Assembly (NCBI GenBank): GCA_910586395.1
Contig: CAJUFX010000006.1
Coordinates: 1-64,000, forward strand
Length of the DNA stretch: 64,000 bases
From: an uncultured Bacteroidales bacterium
GTDB lineage: Bacteria; Bacteroidota; Bacteroidia; Bacteroidales; P3
Direction: 5' to 3'
The notes under the pieces are model-generated. The model worked only from the letters and a program-made list of their open reading frames with translations. It did no database searches and was not told the DNA's origin. The first letter of the stretch is position 1, and each line of letters starts with the position of its first letter. This document shows positions 9,049 to 17,185 of the stretch, piece after piece. Both the position numbers and the translations under genes were made by a program.

Positions 9049-9705
9049 TTATATACCGACTACGACTTTGGCGTGTCGGATCACTTTGTTGTCTATTTTA
9101 TAGCCTTTCTGCACGACATCCAGCACATGGCCTTTCGTCTTGCCCTCCGGCGTCGGAATCTGCGCCACGGCCTCGCTCCATTCCTCGTCGAACGGTTGGT
9201 CGAGGACCTCGATGACCGATACCCCGTTTTGTTCCAGTATTTTGGTCAGTTTGTGGTAGATGAGCGCCATGCCTTCGAATGCGGTGCCTTTGGCGGCTTC
9301 CGGGTTCAAAACGGTGGAGGCGGCGCAGGCGGCCGCTTCGGGGCCGAGGATTTCGGCGGCCAAAGCCCGTTCGAAATCGTCTATGACGGGCAGGAGTGCC
9401 AAAACGACATTTTCGGCCGCGGTCTTGACCAGGTCTAACTTTTCGCGCGCCGTGCGTTTGCGGTAATTGTCGAAATCGGCGTAAAGCCGGGCGTTCTTGT
9501 CTTTCCAATCCGCGATTTCGGCTTGCAGACGGTCTATCTCGTCTTCGGGGGCGGCTTCGGTGCGCCCTGCCGTCGTGTCTTCGGCCTCGGTCGCGGCCGT
9601 TTCCTCCGTTTCAATCCGCGGTTCGGCCGTCTCTTGTTCCCCGATCAAGGGCTCTTGTTCCAAATCTTTCTCTTCCATAGCGGTACGCTTCTTTTTGCTC
9701 AACAT
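9049..9705 (-). CDS. grpE: Nucleotide exchange factor GrpE
   Basis: 218 aa. GrpE releases ADP from DnaK. A Glu-rich disordered N-terminus is followed by a coiled coil with the family core DFDNYRKRTAREK (about 95-107), and the beta domain ends in GYKIDNKVIRHAKVVV. Two starts are possible (ATG at 9705 or the in-frame ATG 27 bases later); both lie downstream of the -7 box at 9734-9741. First gene of grpE-dnaJ-exported protein. No dnaK is in the window. Confidence 0.96.
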   Translation of the reverse strand: MLSKKKRTAMEEKDLEQEPLIGEQETAEPRIETEETAATEAEDTTAGRTEAAPEDEIDRLQAEIADWKDKNARLYADFDNYRKRTAREKLDLVKTAAENVVLALLPVIDDFERALAAEILGPEAAACAASTVLNPEAAKGTAFEGMALIYHKLTKILEQNGVSVIEVLDQPFDEEWSEAVAQIPTPEGKTKGHVLDVVQKGYKIDNKVIRHAKVVVGI

Positions 9706-9733
9706 GATTTTTTAAGGGATTTTAAGACATGCG

Positions 9734-9741
9734 CAAAGATA
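9734..9741 (-). promoter_or_regulatory. Promoter -7 box for grpE-dnaJ
   Basis: Minus strand reads TATCTTTG, a perfect match to the Bacteroidota TAnnTTTG box, about 30 bases before the grpE start. No clear -33 TTTG at the right distance. No CIRCE-like repeat was seen. Confidence 0.7.
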
Positions 9742-9782
9742 GTGCCAAATTACGGATTATGCCAGAATGTCGGATAAATAAA

Positions 9783-9812
9783 AGAGCAGGCTTGCATCAG
9801 CAAGCCTGCTCT
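9783..9812 (-). terminator. Terminator of the GATE-domain membrane protein gene
   Basis: AGAGCAGGCTTGC (9783-9795), loop ATCA, GCAAGCCTGCTCT (9800-9812): a perfect 13-bp stem. On the minus strand a TTTTATTTAT tract follows. Confidence 0.8.
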
Positions 9813-9841
9813 GAAAGATGGGGGGCGGAGCCTCCGAAAAT

Positions 9842-9876
9842 GTCGGGTCACCCGCTAAAAAACGTCGGGTCACCCG
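9842..9876. repeat. Two copies of the GTCGGGTCACCCG motif
   Basis: GTCGGGTCACCCG occurs at 9842-9854 and 9864-9876, spaced 22 bases, between the terminator and the stop codon of the membrane protein gene. The inner CGGGTCACCCG is a palindrome around one base. The same word occurs inside the YeiH-type gene (43782) and mnmE (52871), and in related form at 11194 and 51144. Confidence 0.75.
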
Positions 9877-9892
9877 AATAAGGCACGCCGTC

Positions 9893-11041
9893 TTAAAATA
9901 TCAGCGAAAACAGCATGTAAAACAAGTGGGCCGCCACACCGGCGCAAAGTCCGCCGATCGTGTGGGCGAGGATGGCCTTGGAGGTCAGGTTGCGGTAACC
10001 CAAAGAGTCCAGCATGGCCGTATGGGTGGAGAGGAAGCCGCTCCAGCACATGCCCATGGCCGTGAAAACCGCGATGACGTTGCCATCCACGAAGCCTTGC
10101 TCAATGAATGTGGGCACGAGGCCGAGCGCCGCGCCCACCGCGCCGAGCGCCGTGATGGGGAAGGCCACGAGTTCGGGATGGCTGAAGCCGAACAACCATT
10201 CGAAAACGAAGTCGATTTTGCCGGCCAGCCACGGCAGGATGTTCACGCCTTCGAAAGCCGCGCCGGTATATGCGCCGTTCGCGCCCGGACCGAAAGTGAG
10301 CATCATGACGAATGTGGAGATGACCAATACGCCGGGAATAATCGCCAAGCCGAGATCGACACCGGTCTTGCCGCCGTCCAGTATGGCGTTGAGCGCGCGC
10401 AGGAAGACGCCGTTGTCTTGTTTGAACGAGATTTCCTCCTCGTTGCCGCCGGCCGCTTCTTCGATTTTGTACTGCGGATAGGATTTGAGGATGAAACGTT
10501 GCATGAGGCGAGTGGAAACGATGCTGCCCACGACGGCACCCAGCAGGCCGATGACGGCCCCGCCGCCGAAGCCTTTACCGGTCATGAACGCGATGACGAT
10601 GAGGCCCATGCCGAAAGCCGTGCCGAAATTGGTCAGCGAGATGAGTTGGTATTTCTTGAAATAACGGCTGAAATTCTTGTCGTTGGCCAATGAAATGATG
10701 GCCGGATTGTCGGACAGGAACGTCAGTACGCCGCCGAGCGCCGCTACGCCGGGCAGGTTGAAAAGCGGCTTCATAAATGGTTTGAGGAGTTTTTCCAACA
10801 GGCGTACGACGCCGAATTCGACGAGCAGTTTTCCCAACGCCCCGGAGAGTACCGTGATGCCCATGAGGTAGAGCACGGTATCGACGAGCAGACGGTAGGA
10901 GGTGCCCATAATCGTGTTCAGCATGTTGGCCAAACCCATCCGGTGGCCCATGTAGCCGAATATCGCGAAGAATACGGCTAGGAAGACCAAGGCCTCGATG
11001 CTGCGCTTGGTCGTGAATTTTAGGTTTTTAAATGCCTTCAT
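9893..11041 (-). CDS. Nucleoside-recognition (GATE) domain membrane protein
   Basis: 382 aa from the ATG at 11041, chosen because the upstream extension is low-complexity and lacks family features. About eight to ten hydrophobic helices. The conserved GATE/nucleoside-recognition pattern is seen as a Gly-rich membrane hairpin near FLSDNPAIISLANDKNFSRYF and again near TAMGMCWSGFLSTHTAMLDSLG. Proteins of this YjiH-like group are inner-membrane transport proteins with unproven substrates. It stands alone, with a terminator behind it. Confidence 0.82.
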   Translation of the reverse strand: MKAFKNLKFTTKRSIEALVFLAVFFAIFGYMGHRMGLANMLNTIMGTSYRLLVDTVLYLMGITVLSGALGKLLVEFGVVRLLEKLLKPFMKPLFNLPGVAALGGVLTFLSDNPAIISLANDKNFSRYFKKYQLISLTNFGTAFGMGLIVIAFMTGKGFGGGAVIGLLGAVVGSIVSTRLMQRFILKSYPQYKIEEAAGGNEEEISFKQDNGVFLRALNAILDGGKTGVDLGLAIIPGVLVISTFVMMLTFGPGANGAYTGAAFEGVNILPWLAGKIDFVFEWLFGFSHPELVAFPITALGAVGAALGLVPTFIEQGFVDGNVIAVFTAMGMCWSGFLSTHTAMLDSLGYRNLTSKAILAHTIGGLCAGVAAHLFYMLFSLIF

Positions 11042-11314
11042 ATTTGTTTTAAACTTCGATTTTCTCGTTTCAATAAACGGCCATTGAAGCAGGGCTTTAT
11101 GGCGTTCGGCTTGCAGTTTATTTGATAGGTTGTTCTGTGTATCGTTCGGTTGATCCAGTGTTCGGTTGTCCGACGGTTGGTCCGGCGGGCTGCCGTCGGG
11201 TCGGGTCGCCCGTGTGCTCCGTCGGGTAATGCTTCGCATTGCAAGTGGGCGGCGGCTCAACAATTGGAGCAAGCTTCATTGTGCTCGCCTTGCACCACTT
11301 GTCACCCGTATATC
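11042..11314. other. Intergenic stretch with GTCGGGT-type repeats
   Basis: No gene seen. It contains the word GTCGGGTCGGGTCGCCCG around 11194-11211, another CGTCGGGTAATGC near 11221, and the short inverted word GCTTCGCATTGCAAG. Open frames that cross it are upstream extensions of the neighbouring minus-strand gene. Confidence 0.5.
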
Positions 11315-12709
11315 TTACTCCCGTTCAAAGGCGTTCAGCCGCCAGCGGAAGCCGATGCCGACGTTGTGGGCTTTCGTATTGGCCGTGCTGGAACACCAAT
11401 AGGCGTGCAGCCGGACGTTCTGACTGTTTTTGATCGGAAAGAATTCCACGCCGGCGCCGTAAAAGCCGTAGCGCCTACCGGGTACGACGGCCAAGTCCCA
11501 AAAGAGGTCTTCCGGCTGTTGTCCGGGCTGTAAATCCAGCGTTGCGGGGTTTTGCGCGTCGTTGTAGTCGAAACCGCCTTTGGCAAAGATATTGACGCGG
11601 TTCTTGATGTTGTAGTTGATGTTGCAGATGATCGAAAAGTCGTTGAAGAAATTCTTGCCGCCGCCATAACGGTTCATGTAGTCGAGTTCAATCGTTACCG
11701 GGCCGGCGTTGAACTGGTTGCCGAGCGAGATATAGTTGATGTAACGCCCCGGTTTGTATTCAATCAGATTGACCGACCACATGGAGTTGAAAACGCCGTA
11801 GCGGCCGTACCACATGAGGTTATAGGCGTAGAGCCCCTCGAAGCGGATGGATTTGGACGTGAAGGGCGAGTTGGCGATTTGCAATAAAATGGTGTTGCGT
11901 CCGTCGTTGGTCGTATATTGCCCCGAAATGCCGAATTCGTAACAGGCGGGGAGGAAGTTGCAGAAGTCGGAATAGAAATACACGTCGATGGGGGCCTTGT
12001 CATATTCGTAACCGCCTATGTACAAGACCTGTTTACCGGCCGAAACGCGCCAGTTTCGGTTGATGTCGTAGTCTAGGTAAGCCCAGTCGGTGGCTTCGAA
12101 AAAGTCTTGGGCCGAGTTGAGTTTGTTGAAACGGTAGCGGAAGTGGTACGAGAATTTGTCCGTGATGTTGCCGTCGAGAATGAAATTGAGGAACTTGCCG
12201 GCAAAGCCCGATTCATCCTTGCTTGTATCGCCGCTGTGGTGGTATTCCCAGTCGGCGCGCACGTCGAACTTGATGCTGATGGGCTGGGGCTTTTTGGCCG
12301 GTTTGACGTCGGGGGCCGGGGCGCTGGCGTCGGTGATGGCACCGGAGGCCTTGTCGGCGTTAGCGGCTGTGGTGGCTGTGGCGGTTGTGGTGGCTGTGGT
12401 GGTTGTGGTGGCGTCGGGGGCGCTTTTGCTTGTGCTTGTGGTGGCCGTTTTGCCACCTCCGGTCAGTTTCGGCGCGGCCGGCAGGGCACCCGTTTTGGGA
12501 ACGGCCGGTTGGCGGACAGGTTGGGTGGCCTTCGGTGTGGCGGCTTGTCGTTCGGTTATGCCGTCGGCGGCCAGGGCGACCTTCGGGGTAGTTATGCCAT
12601 CGGCCAATGCAACTCCGTCTGAAGCTATGGCAAGTCCTGAAGCGGCGGTGGCCAAGGCAGAGGCGGTACCGGTAGCCAATATGCCGAGTAAAAGTATTAT
12701 CTTTTTCAT
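11315..12709 (-). CDS. Outer-membrane porin-like beta-barrel protein
   Basis: 464 aa from the ATG at 12709, which begins a clear signal peptide (MKKIILLLGILATGTASALA). Residues about 20-150 are low complexity, rich in Ala/Thr/Pro, with a (TTTAT)n-like run. From about 155 to the end, alternating aromatic/polar strands (such as DWAYLDYDINRNWRVSAGKQ and GFYGAGVEFFPI) resemble phosphate-selective porin O/P-type barrels of Bacteroidota. It should sit in the outer membrane as a channel; the substrate is unknown. A -7 box (TACCTTTG) lies at 12746-12753 on the minus strand. Confidence 0.75.
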   Translation of the reverse strand: MKKIILLLGILATGTASALATAASGLAIASDGVALADGITTPKVALAADGITERQAATPKATQPVRQPAVPKTGALPAAPKLTGGGKTATTSTSKSAPDATTTTTATTTATATTAANADKASGAITDASAPAPDVKPAKKPQPISIKFDVRADWEYHHSGDTSKDESGFAGKFLNFILDGNITDKFSYHFRYRFNKLNSAQDFFEATDWAYLDYDINRNWRVSAGKQVLYIGGYEYDKAPIDVYFYSDFCNFLPACYEFGISGQYTTNDGRNTILLQIANSPFTSKSIRFEGLYAYNLMWYGRYGVFNSMWSVNLIEYKPGRYINYISLGNQFNAGPVTIELDYMNRYGGGKNFFNDFSIICNINYNIKNRVNIFAKGGFDYNDAQNPATLDLQPGQQPEDLFWDLAVVPGRRYGFYGAGVEFFPIKNSQNVRLHAYWCSSTANTKAHNVGIGFRWRLNAFERE

Positions 12710-12745
12710 ATTGCGGCTGTTAAGTCGTTTTGGGAAAAGAAACCG

Positions 12746-12753
12746 CAAAGGTA
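12746..12753 (-). promoter_or_regulatory. Promoter -7 box for the porin-like gene
   Basis: Minus strand TACCTTTG, 37 bases upstream of the chosen start. It excludes the longer frame that would begin at 12757. Confidence 0.65.
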
Positions 12754-13042
12754 ACAATTTTTTGCGTTAGTTGGGGAATACTGCTCAGGTAGTTTGTATC
12801 TTTTAAAACTGACTTCAAAGTCGGTGATTATATTTTACTTAACAAAATCACTTTGTATTTTTGATGCAAATCACTTTGTGTTTTTGACGCGGTCGCTTTG
12901 TTAAATTGAGTTGGTCAAAGGTTGTTTTCACTGTAAGCGGTTGTTTCGGTGGTATAAACGGATACCCGTCCAACCGCTCCGTCAAGGGGGCGGTCACCAT
13001 TGTACTTTGGATAGGTATAGAAACAATAGGTATTTGATTATA
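12754..13042. repeat. Intergenic stretch with a 23-bp direct repeat
   Basis: AATCACTTTGTNTTTTTGANGC is present at 12846-12867 and 12869-12890 (two differences), and a third weaker CGCTTTG follows. The word TTTTTTGCGTTAGTTGGGG near 12758 resembles the hairpin strand at 18334-18349. No gene is supported here. Confidence 0.6.
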
Positions 13043-13073
13043 TTGCATTTTAGGGTTAATTTGTGTAATTTTG
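13043..13073 (+). promoter_or_regulatory. Promoter of the AAA ATPase gene
   Basis: TTG at 13043-13045, 20-base spacer, TAATTTTG at 13066-13073. It sits 29 bases before the ATG at 13103 and so fixes that start over the longer open frame from 12911. Confidence 0.75.
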
Positions 13074-13102
13074 CAATTGTACTTCAATTTTGCACAAACA
13101 TT

Positions 13103-14560
13103 ATGGAGGGTAAATATATTCAACGAGATATGACTGCGGCCATTCAGGAAGCCGCCGGTTATTTTTCCGTCATTACGGTTACGGGGCCGCGTCAGTCCGG
13201 TAAGACTACGATGCTCCGGCATTTATTCCCTCATTTGGTTTATTATTCGTTGGAGAATTTGGATGTTCGGAGTTTTGCCGAGCAAGATCCCGTCGCATTC
13301 TTGAATCAACACGAGGAAGGAATGATACTCGATGAGGTTCACAATGTCCCTCGGCTGTTGTCTTATATACAAGGTATTGTCGATGAAAACCCTGAGCGTC
13401 GGTTCATCCTTTCCGGTAGCTCTCAGTTTTCCTTATTGAAAAAAGTCACGCAATCGCTTGCGGGACGTACCGCTGTTTTTGAACTGTTGCCTATGGCTTA
13501 TACCGAGATACGGCATTTAGTGGAAAGCAAAACGATAGACGAACTCTTGCTGGGCGGTTTTTATCCGGCGGTATGGGGCGGTCGTAATATCCCTTCGCTT
13601 CTTTATCCGGCCTATCTTCGGACCTATCTAGACAAGGATGTGCGCGATTTGTTGCAGATTAGGGATATGATGCAGTTTCATACTTTTCTGGGGCTTTGCG
13701 CCGGCCGTATAGGTTCGGTATTCAAGGCTTCGGAATTGGCCAACGAGGTCGGGGTCAGCGTTCATACGATTACCGCGTGGCTGTCTGTCTTGCAGGCCTC
13801 TTATATCGTGACCTTGTTGCCGCCTTATTTCGAAAATACGCGCAAACGATTGACCAAATCGCCTAAACTCTATTTCGTAGATACGGGATTGGCTTGTCAT
13901 TTGCTTGGCATAGAAACGGTTGAACAATTAGCGCGCGATAAAATGCGCGGCGCTTTGTTCGAAAATTTTATCGTAATGGAGGCCTTGAAATACCGCTATA
14001 ACCTCGGCCGGGAGGGCAATCTTTATTTCTATCGGGATTCGCATCAGAACGAAATCGATTTAGTAATCAAAAAGCCGGAAGGTCTCTATGGCGTGGAAAT
14101 CAAGTCGGCCATGACCTATCATGCGGATTTTGAAAAAACCTTGCGACAGATGGCGCAGTGGGTTCATGAACCCGTGGTGGGGCGAGCCGTGGTATATACC
14201 GGCACGCTCGAAAATGCGCAAGGGATTGTACGGCTGTTGAATTACAGGAACATTAATAGTGTATTGTGTGAAACTAAAAACAACAATGATATGAGTTTAG
14301 ATGAATTGCAGCAAAAGGTAATAGCAGAGTATGATAGCCGAAACCTAAAAAGTTCTGTTCGGTATAATCAATTGGAATATATTGTTGACTATTTGAAAAA
14401 ACAATATGGCAATAGTGTGGATTGCTTGTCGCGAGGCAAGGAAATCTTGAAAGAGGAGTATCGGCAATATAGAGAAAAAGAAGGCTTGTCTGGAGCAGAA
14501 AAAAGTGCATTTAATGAGATGTATAATCAATGGAAAGTGTGCGAGTGTAAAGATTTATAG
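13103..14560 (+). CDS. AAA_14/DUF4143 ATPase with extra C-terminal tail
   Basis: 485 aa. Walker A TGPRQSGKTTML near residue 31, Walker B-like GMILDEVHNVPRL near 75, SGSSQFSLL sensor, then the DUF4143 half with a PD-(D/E)XK-like core (DRDSHQNEIDLVIKK...YGVEIKSA) near residues 310-335. Such stand-alone ATPases are widespread and of uncertain role; links to mobile DNA or toxin-antitoxin-like functions have been proposed. Normal members end near residue 385-395 (after VRLLNYRN). Here the frame continues for about 90 AT-rich codons, beginning at an internal ATG (14291, MSLDELQQ), so the tail may be a fused or separately started small gene. Preceded by a full promoter. Confidence 0.85.
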   Translation: MEGKYIQRDMTAAIQEAAGYFSVITVTGPRQSGKTTMLRHLFPHLVYYSLENLDVRSFAEQDPVAFLNQHEEGMILDEVHNVPRLLSYIQGIVDENPERRFILSGSSQFSLLKKVTQSLAGRTAVFELLPMAYTEIRHLVESKTIDELLLGGFYPAVWGGRNIPSLLYPAYLRTYLDKDVRDLLQIRDMMQFHTFLGLCAGRIGSVFKASELANEVGVSVHTITAWLSVLQASYIVTLLPPYFENTRKRLTKSPKLYFVDTGLACHLLGIETVEQLARDKMRGALFENFIVMEALKYRYNLGREGNLYFYRDSHQNEIDLVIKKPEGLYGVEIKSAMTYHADFEKTLRQMAQWVHEPVVGRAVVYTGTLENAQGIVRLLNYRNINSVLCETKNNNDMSLDELQQKVIAEYDSRNLKSSVRYNQLEYIVDYLKKQYGNSVDCLSRGKEILKEEYRQYREKEGLSGAEKSAFNEMYNQWKVCECKDL

Positions 14561-14575
14561 ATCTCTTTATACAAA

Positions 14576-14597
14576 GGGGCGCCCGTTCGGACGCCCC
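14576..14597 (+). terminator. Hairpin after the ATPase gene
   Basis: GGGGCGCCCG (14576-14585), loop TT, CGGACGCCCC (14588-14597), one mismatch. There is no clear T-run, so its role as a terminator is uncertain. Confidence 0.4.
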
Positions 14598-14700
14598 CGC
14601 CTTAAAAACTATGAAAACCAAGAGAACAGATTTCAAATCGATATAGGGTCTGTTTGAGGTGAAATAGTCCCGTTGGTTATGTAGATGTTTTTGGTGTGAA

Positions 14701-15423
14701 TTATTTGGCTAATTGTTTAATAAGTATATTCTTTATTATAGTTGTATCTTTTTCAGTATCTCTTATTATACGCTTTGTCACTCCAAAATCAAGATAACTG
14801 ATAATAACCACCTTGATGCCATGTTGGGTCAGTATGTCTAAACGTCGTTGATCATATATTTTACGCTGTACACCTCGAGATATCCCACTGACAGTATTTT
14901 TGTTATCGAAAAAAGGTACTTTTTCAGAATGTTGTTTTTCGTGATACTCTATGACCAAATCAAGTTCTTCATAGTAAGCATCAACAGGCAATTTTACACC
15001 ACTATCTCCGCGTAAGAAATCAAAACGATATTGTTGTGAGGCTGTTAGTCCTAGAATTTTATTGCATAAATTTATTACATAATATTCATCCGAATTCTTG
15101 CGAGAGTGCTGTGACGAATTCAAAGAGAATTGTTGTGGAAGGGGCGTTTTTGCGGCCATAAAATACCAATATATGTTTTTAGTTTTTCGTTCGGCTTGTA
15201 CAAATGGAATTAGATTTAATTTATTTTCTCTGTCAAGCGCTCTCAATAAATTCCTAATTGGTAATCCTTCTCTGTGATCTGAATTGAAAATTTTATGCTT
15301 GATAAATAACGGCATCAAACTTTTTGCTAGTACACATCTTGGATTTGATGGATTGTCAAAAAAATCTTTTAATACAATATTTATTTCGTTTATTTTATCT
15401 GTGTTCATGATTCCTGTGTGCAT
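14701..15423 (-). CDS. Lone PD-(D/E)XK nuclease-like protein (DUF559/Vsr-like)
   Basis: 240 aa from the ATG at 15423; the ATG at 15408 is equally possible, but the open frame from 15453 is excluded because it overlaps the -7 box. The C-terminal half has the core of DUF559/Vsr-type nucleases: LPVDAYYEELDLVIEYHEKQ with D148, E159 and H165, then QRKIYDQRRLDIL and a GIKVVIISYLDF strand. This suggests a metal-dependent DNA endonuclease. No methyltransferase is adjacent. The gene is far more AT-rich than its neighbours, which points to transfer. Exact family and target unknown. Confidence 0.7.
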   Translation of the reverse strand: MHTGIMNTDKINEINIVLKDFFDNPSNPRCVLAKSLMPLFIKHKIFNSDHREGLPIRNLLRALDRENKLNLIPFVQAERKTKNIYWYFMAAKTPLPQQFSLNSSQHSRKNSDEYYVINLCNKILGLTASQQYRFDFLRGDSGVKLPVDAYYEELDLVIEYHEKQHSEKVPFFDNKNTVSGISRGVQRKIYDQRRLDILTQHGIKVVIISYLDFGVTKRIIRDTEKDTTIIKNILIKQLAK

Positions 15424-15452
15424 GATAAGGATGTTGGTGTATTTAAATATCA

Positions 15453-15483
15453 CAAAAATAACGATTTTAAATGTGATTCCAAA
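15453..15483 (-). promoter_or_regulatory. Full promoter of the lone nuclease gene
   Basis: Minus strand: TTTG (15480-15483), 19-base spacer, TATTTTTG (15453-15460). This is close to ideal for the Bacteroidota primary sigma factor. Transcription should begin near 15446. Confidence 0.8.
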
Positions 15484-15561
15484 TTTTGGGCAACTTCTTT
15501 GTCGGAAATTTTATATGTTATTGCATTTATCTATTAATCAATATTGTAACATTATGTAGCA

Positions 15562-16518
15562 TCAGTCGCCGACGTATTCGTCAAAGTAGTCCGTCAGGGA
15601 GTAGATGTCGCCGTCGGCCGCTATCTGGTCCATGATTTCGCTCTCGTCCAAGCCGGTCTGTATGGTGATGCCGTTCCCCAAGTCCAGTTCCACGCCGCTG
15701 TATCGGTTGTGCAGTGATTGGTAAAGCAGGTAGTCTTGATAACTTACGGTTAGCGTTTCTGCCGGTGCCGCAGCGGGCGGGGTGTTGGCGGAACGGGTCG
15801 GGGCCTCGGGGGATTCGGCTTGGTCGGTAAAGGGATGGACGTCGGCCTTGATTTCCATCGCCGCGCGTTTGCGTTCGTCCTGCTTCCTGGCATAGCGCCC
15901 TAAGGCATAGGTAAAGAGGAGGCCAAAGACTATCAGCGTCAGACATCCTTTGGCGATTTTCGGTGCGCTGAGGTGGGTCGAATTCGTTTCTTTTTCTTCG
16001 GGAGGAGCGGGCTCGGATGACGATGGCGAGTTTTGAATATAATTGAGCTTTTGGATGATGCGTTCCAAATCCGCTTGCTTGCGGGCTTCTTCCGCCTTTC
16101 TCCGCGCTTCGTAGGCCGATAAGGGCGGGGCCGTCTGAACCGACTTTCGTTTGGACGCGGTTTTAGGCTTTGAGGCCGGCTTGCGTTTGGGGGCTTGTTT
16201 AGACGTCTGACCCGACTTGCGTTTGGGCGCGGACTTCGTGGCCAGTGTCGGCTGCGGTTGCGGTGCCTGCTTCAGCTTTGGCGCTTGCTTGGCGGCTTGA
16301 TCCCGTTCAGGATTCGGTTGCTCCGCCTGCATCTGCTTCGTCTTCTGTGCTTGTTCCGGTTGCGGCGCTTGTTTCTGTTGCGTCTGCGCCTGCTTCTGCT
16401 TCAGCTTCTGCGCCTGTGGCGTGCTTTCCCTATCCATGAGTGTCGGATTTTTTTTGAACCGCCCCCAAATTTTCCCCAAAGGATTTCGGTTTGATATGGG
16501 GACGGTTCCTTGAACCAT
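15562..16518 (-). CDS. Lys/Gln-rich single-span membrane protein
   Basis: 318 aa from 16518, or 291 aa from the in-frame ATG at 16437. The N-terminal half is a low-complexity basic region (KLKQKQAQTQQ, then repeats of APKRK, SKPK and KRKS) with net strong positive charge. A coiled segment (YEARRKAEEARKQADLERI) and one transmembrane helix (GCLTLIVFGLLFTYALG) follow, then an acidic C-terminal part ending in DYFDEYVGD. The layout suggests a cytoplasmic nucleic-acid-binding arm tethered to the membrane. No family recognised. It follows the GIY-YIG-like gene on the same strand by 33 bases. Confidence 0.6.
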   Translation of the reverse strand: MVQGTVPISNRNPLGKIWGRFKKNPTLMDRESTPQAQKLKQKQAQTQQKQAPQPEQAQKTKQMQAEQPNPERDQAAKQAPKLKQAPQPQPTLATKSAPKRKSGQTSKQAPKRKPASKPKTASKRKSVQTAPPLSAYEARRKAEEARKQADLERIIQKLNYIQNSPSSSEPAPPEEKETNSTHLSAPKIAKGCLTLIVFGLLFTYALGRYARKQDERKRAAMEIKADVHPFTDQAESPEAPTRSANTPPAAAPAETLTVSYQDYLLYQSLHNRYSGVELDLGNGITIQTGLDESEIMDQIAADGDIYSLTDYFDEYVGD

Positions 16519-16551
16519 AAGGCCGTCTGTTGCCTTTACACGTTACGGCTT

Positions 16552-17121
16552 TTATTTTTCCCGTTCTTCGCGTTGTTTCACCATGCCGTGCTGCTTGCGG
16601 CCATCCGGCCCCGTCAGGTTGGCGAAGGGTAGTTCGCCGGCTCTTTGTTTGAAGTAGGCCAGCAGTTTGCTTTCGTCCGCCTCGGGGCTATCCGAAACGG
16701 CATAGTGGACATAAAGTTGGAAAAGATTTTTCAGCGTCTTGAGCCATTGGCCGCCGGAATGCGGACTGCCTGCGCCTAATTCCGTTTTGTAATAGGCTCT
16801 GATACGCTTTTTTAAGGCCGAGGATGTTTTGCCGATATAGAGCACGTTTTCGTCCGGTAGCCAAAATCTTATAAGTTCCTGTTTGAGCGTTTCGATTGTC
16901 GGACGTTGGCCGTCTAACCGAAAGTCCGGCAGGCGGTCTATCCAGGCCTGGATCAGCCCATCGTCGAAAACGGGTTGCTTGAGGCCGGTGGTGGCGGCCG
17001 GGTCGGCGCAGAGCGAAACGATATAGAGGCCCGCTCGCGTTTCGGGGCAGGTTTCGTCCCATTTTACGGTGTCGCATCGCGTGATGCCGACTTGTTGGAA
17101 GAGTTCTTTGACGGTTGTCAT
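16552..17121 (-). CDS. GIY-YIG-like nuclease-fold protein
   Basis: 189 aa. The GIY and YIG strands are both present but far apart: AGLYIVSL (30-37) and NVLYIGKTSSALKKRI (92-107), separated by about 55 inserted residues. Candidate catalytic residues Y33, Y95, R106 or R108, E150 and N168 are in the expected order for a GIY-YIG endonuclease. It lies 64 bases downstream of a WYL regulator and 33 bases upstream of a basic membrane protein, all on one strand, so a three-gene operon is likely. The activity is inferred only from fold motifs. Confidence 0.65.
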   Translation of the reverse strand: MTTVKELFQQVGITRCDTVKWDETCPETRAGLYIVSLCADPAATTGLKQPVFDDGLIQAWIDRLPDFRLDGQRPTIETLKQELIRFWLPDENVLYIGKTSSALKKRIRAYYKTELGAGSPHSGGQWLKTLKNLFQLYVHYAVSDSPEADESKLLAYFKQRAGELPFANLTGPDGRKQHGMVKQREEREK

Positions 17122-17185
17122 GATGTTTACATTTTTAATGATTAGACAATATATTGGCTCGAGCTGTTTTCTATCGTTTTTCGGT

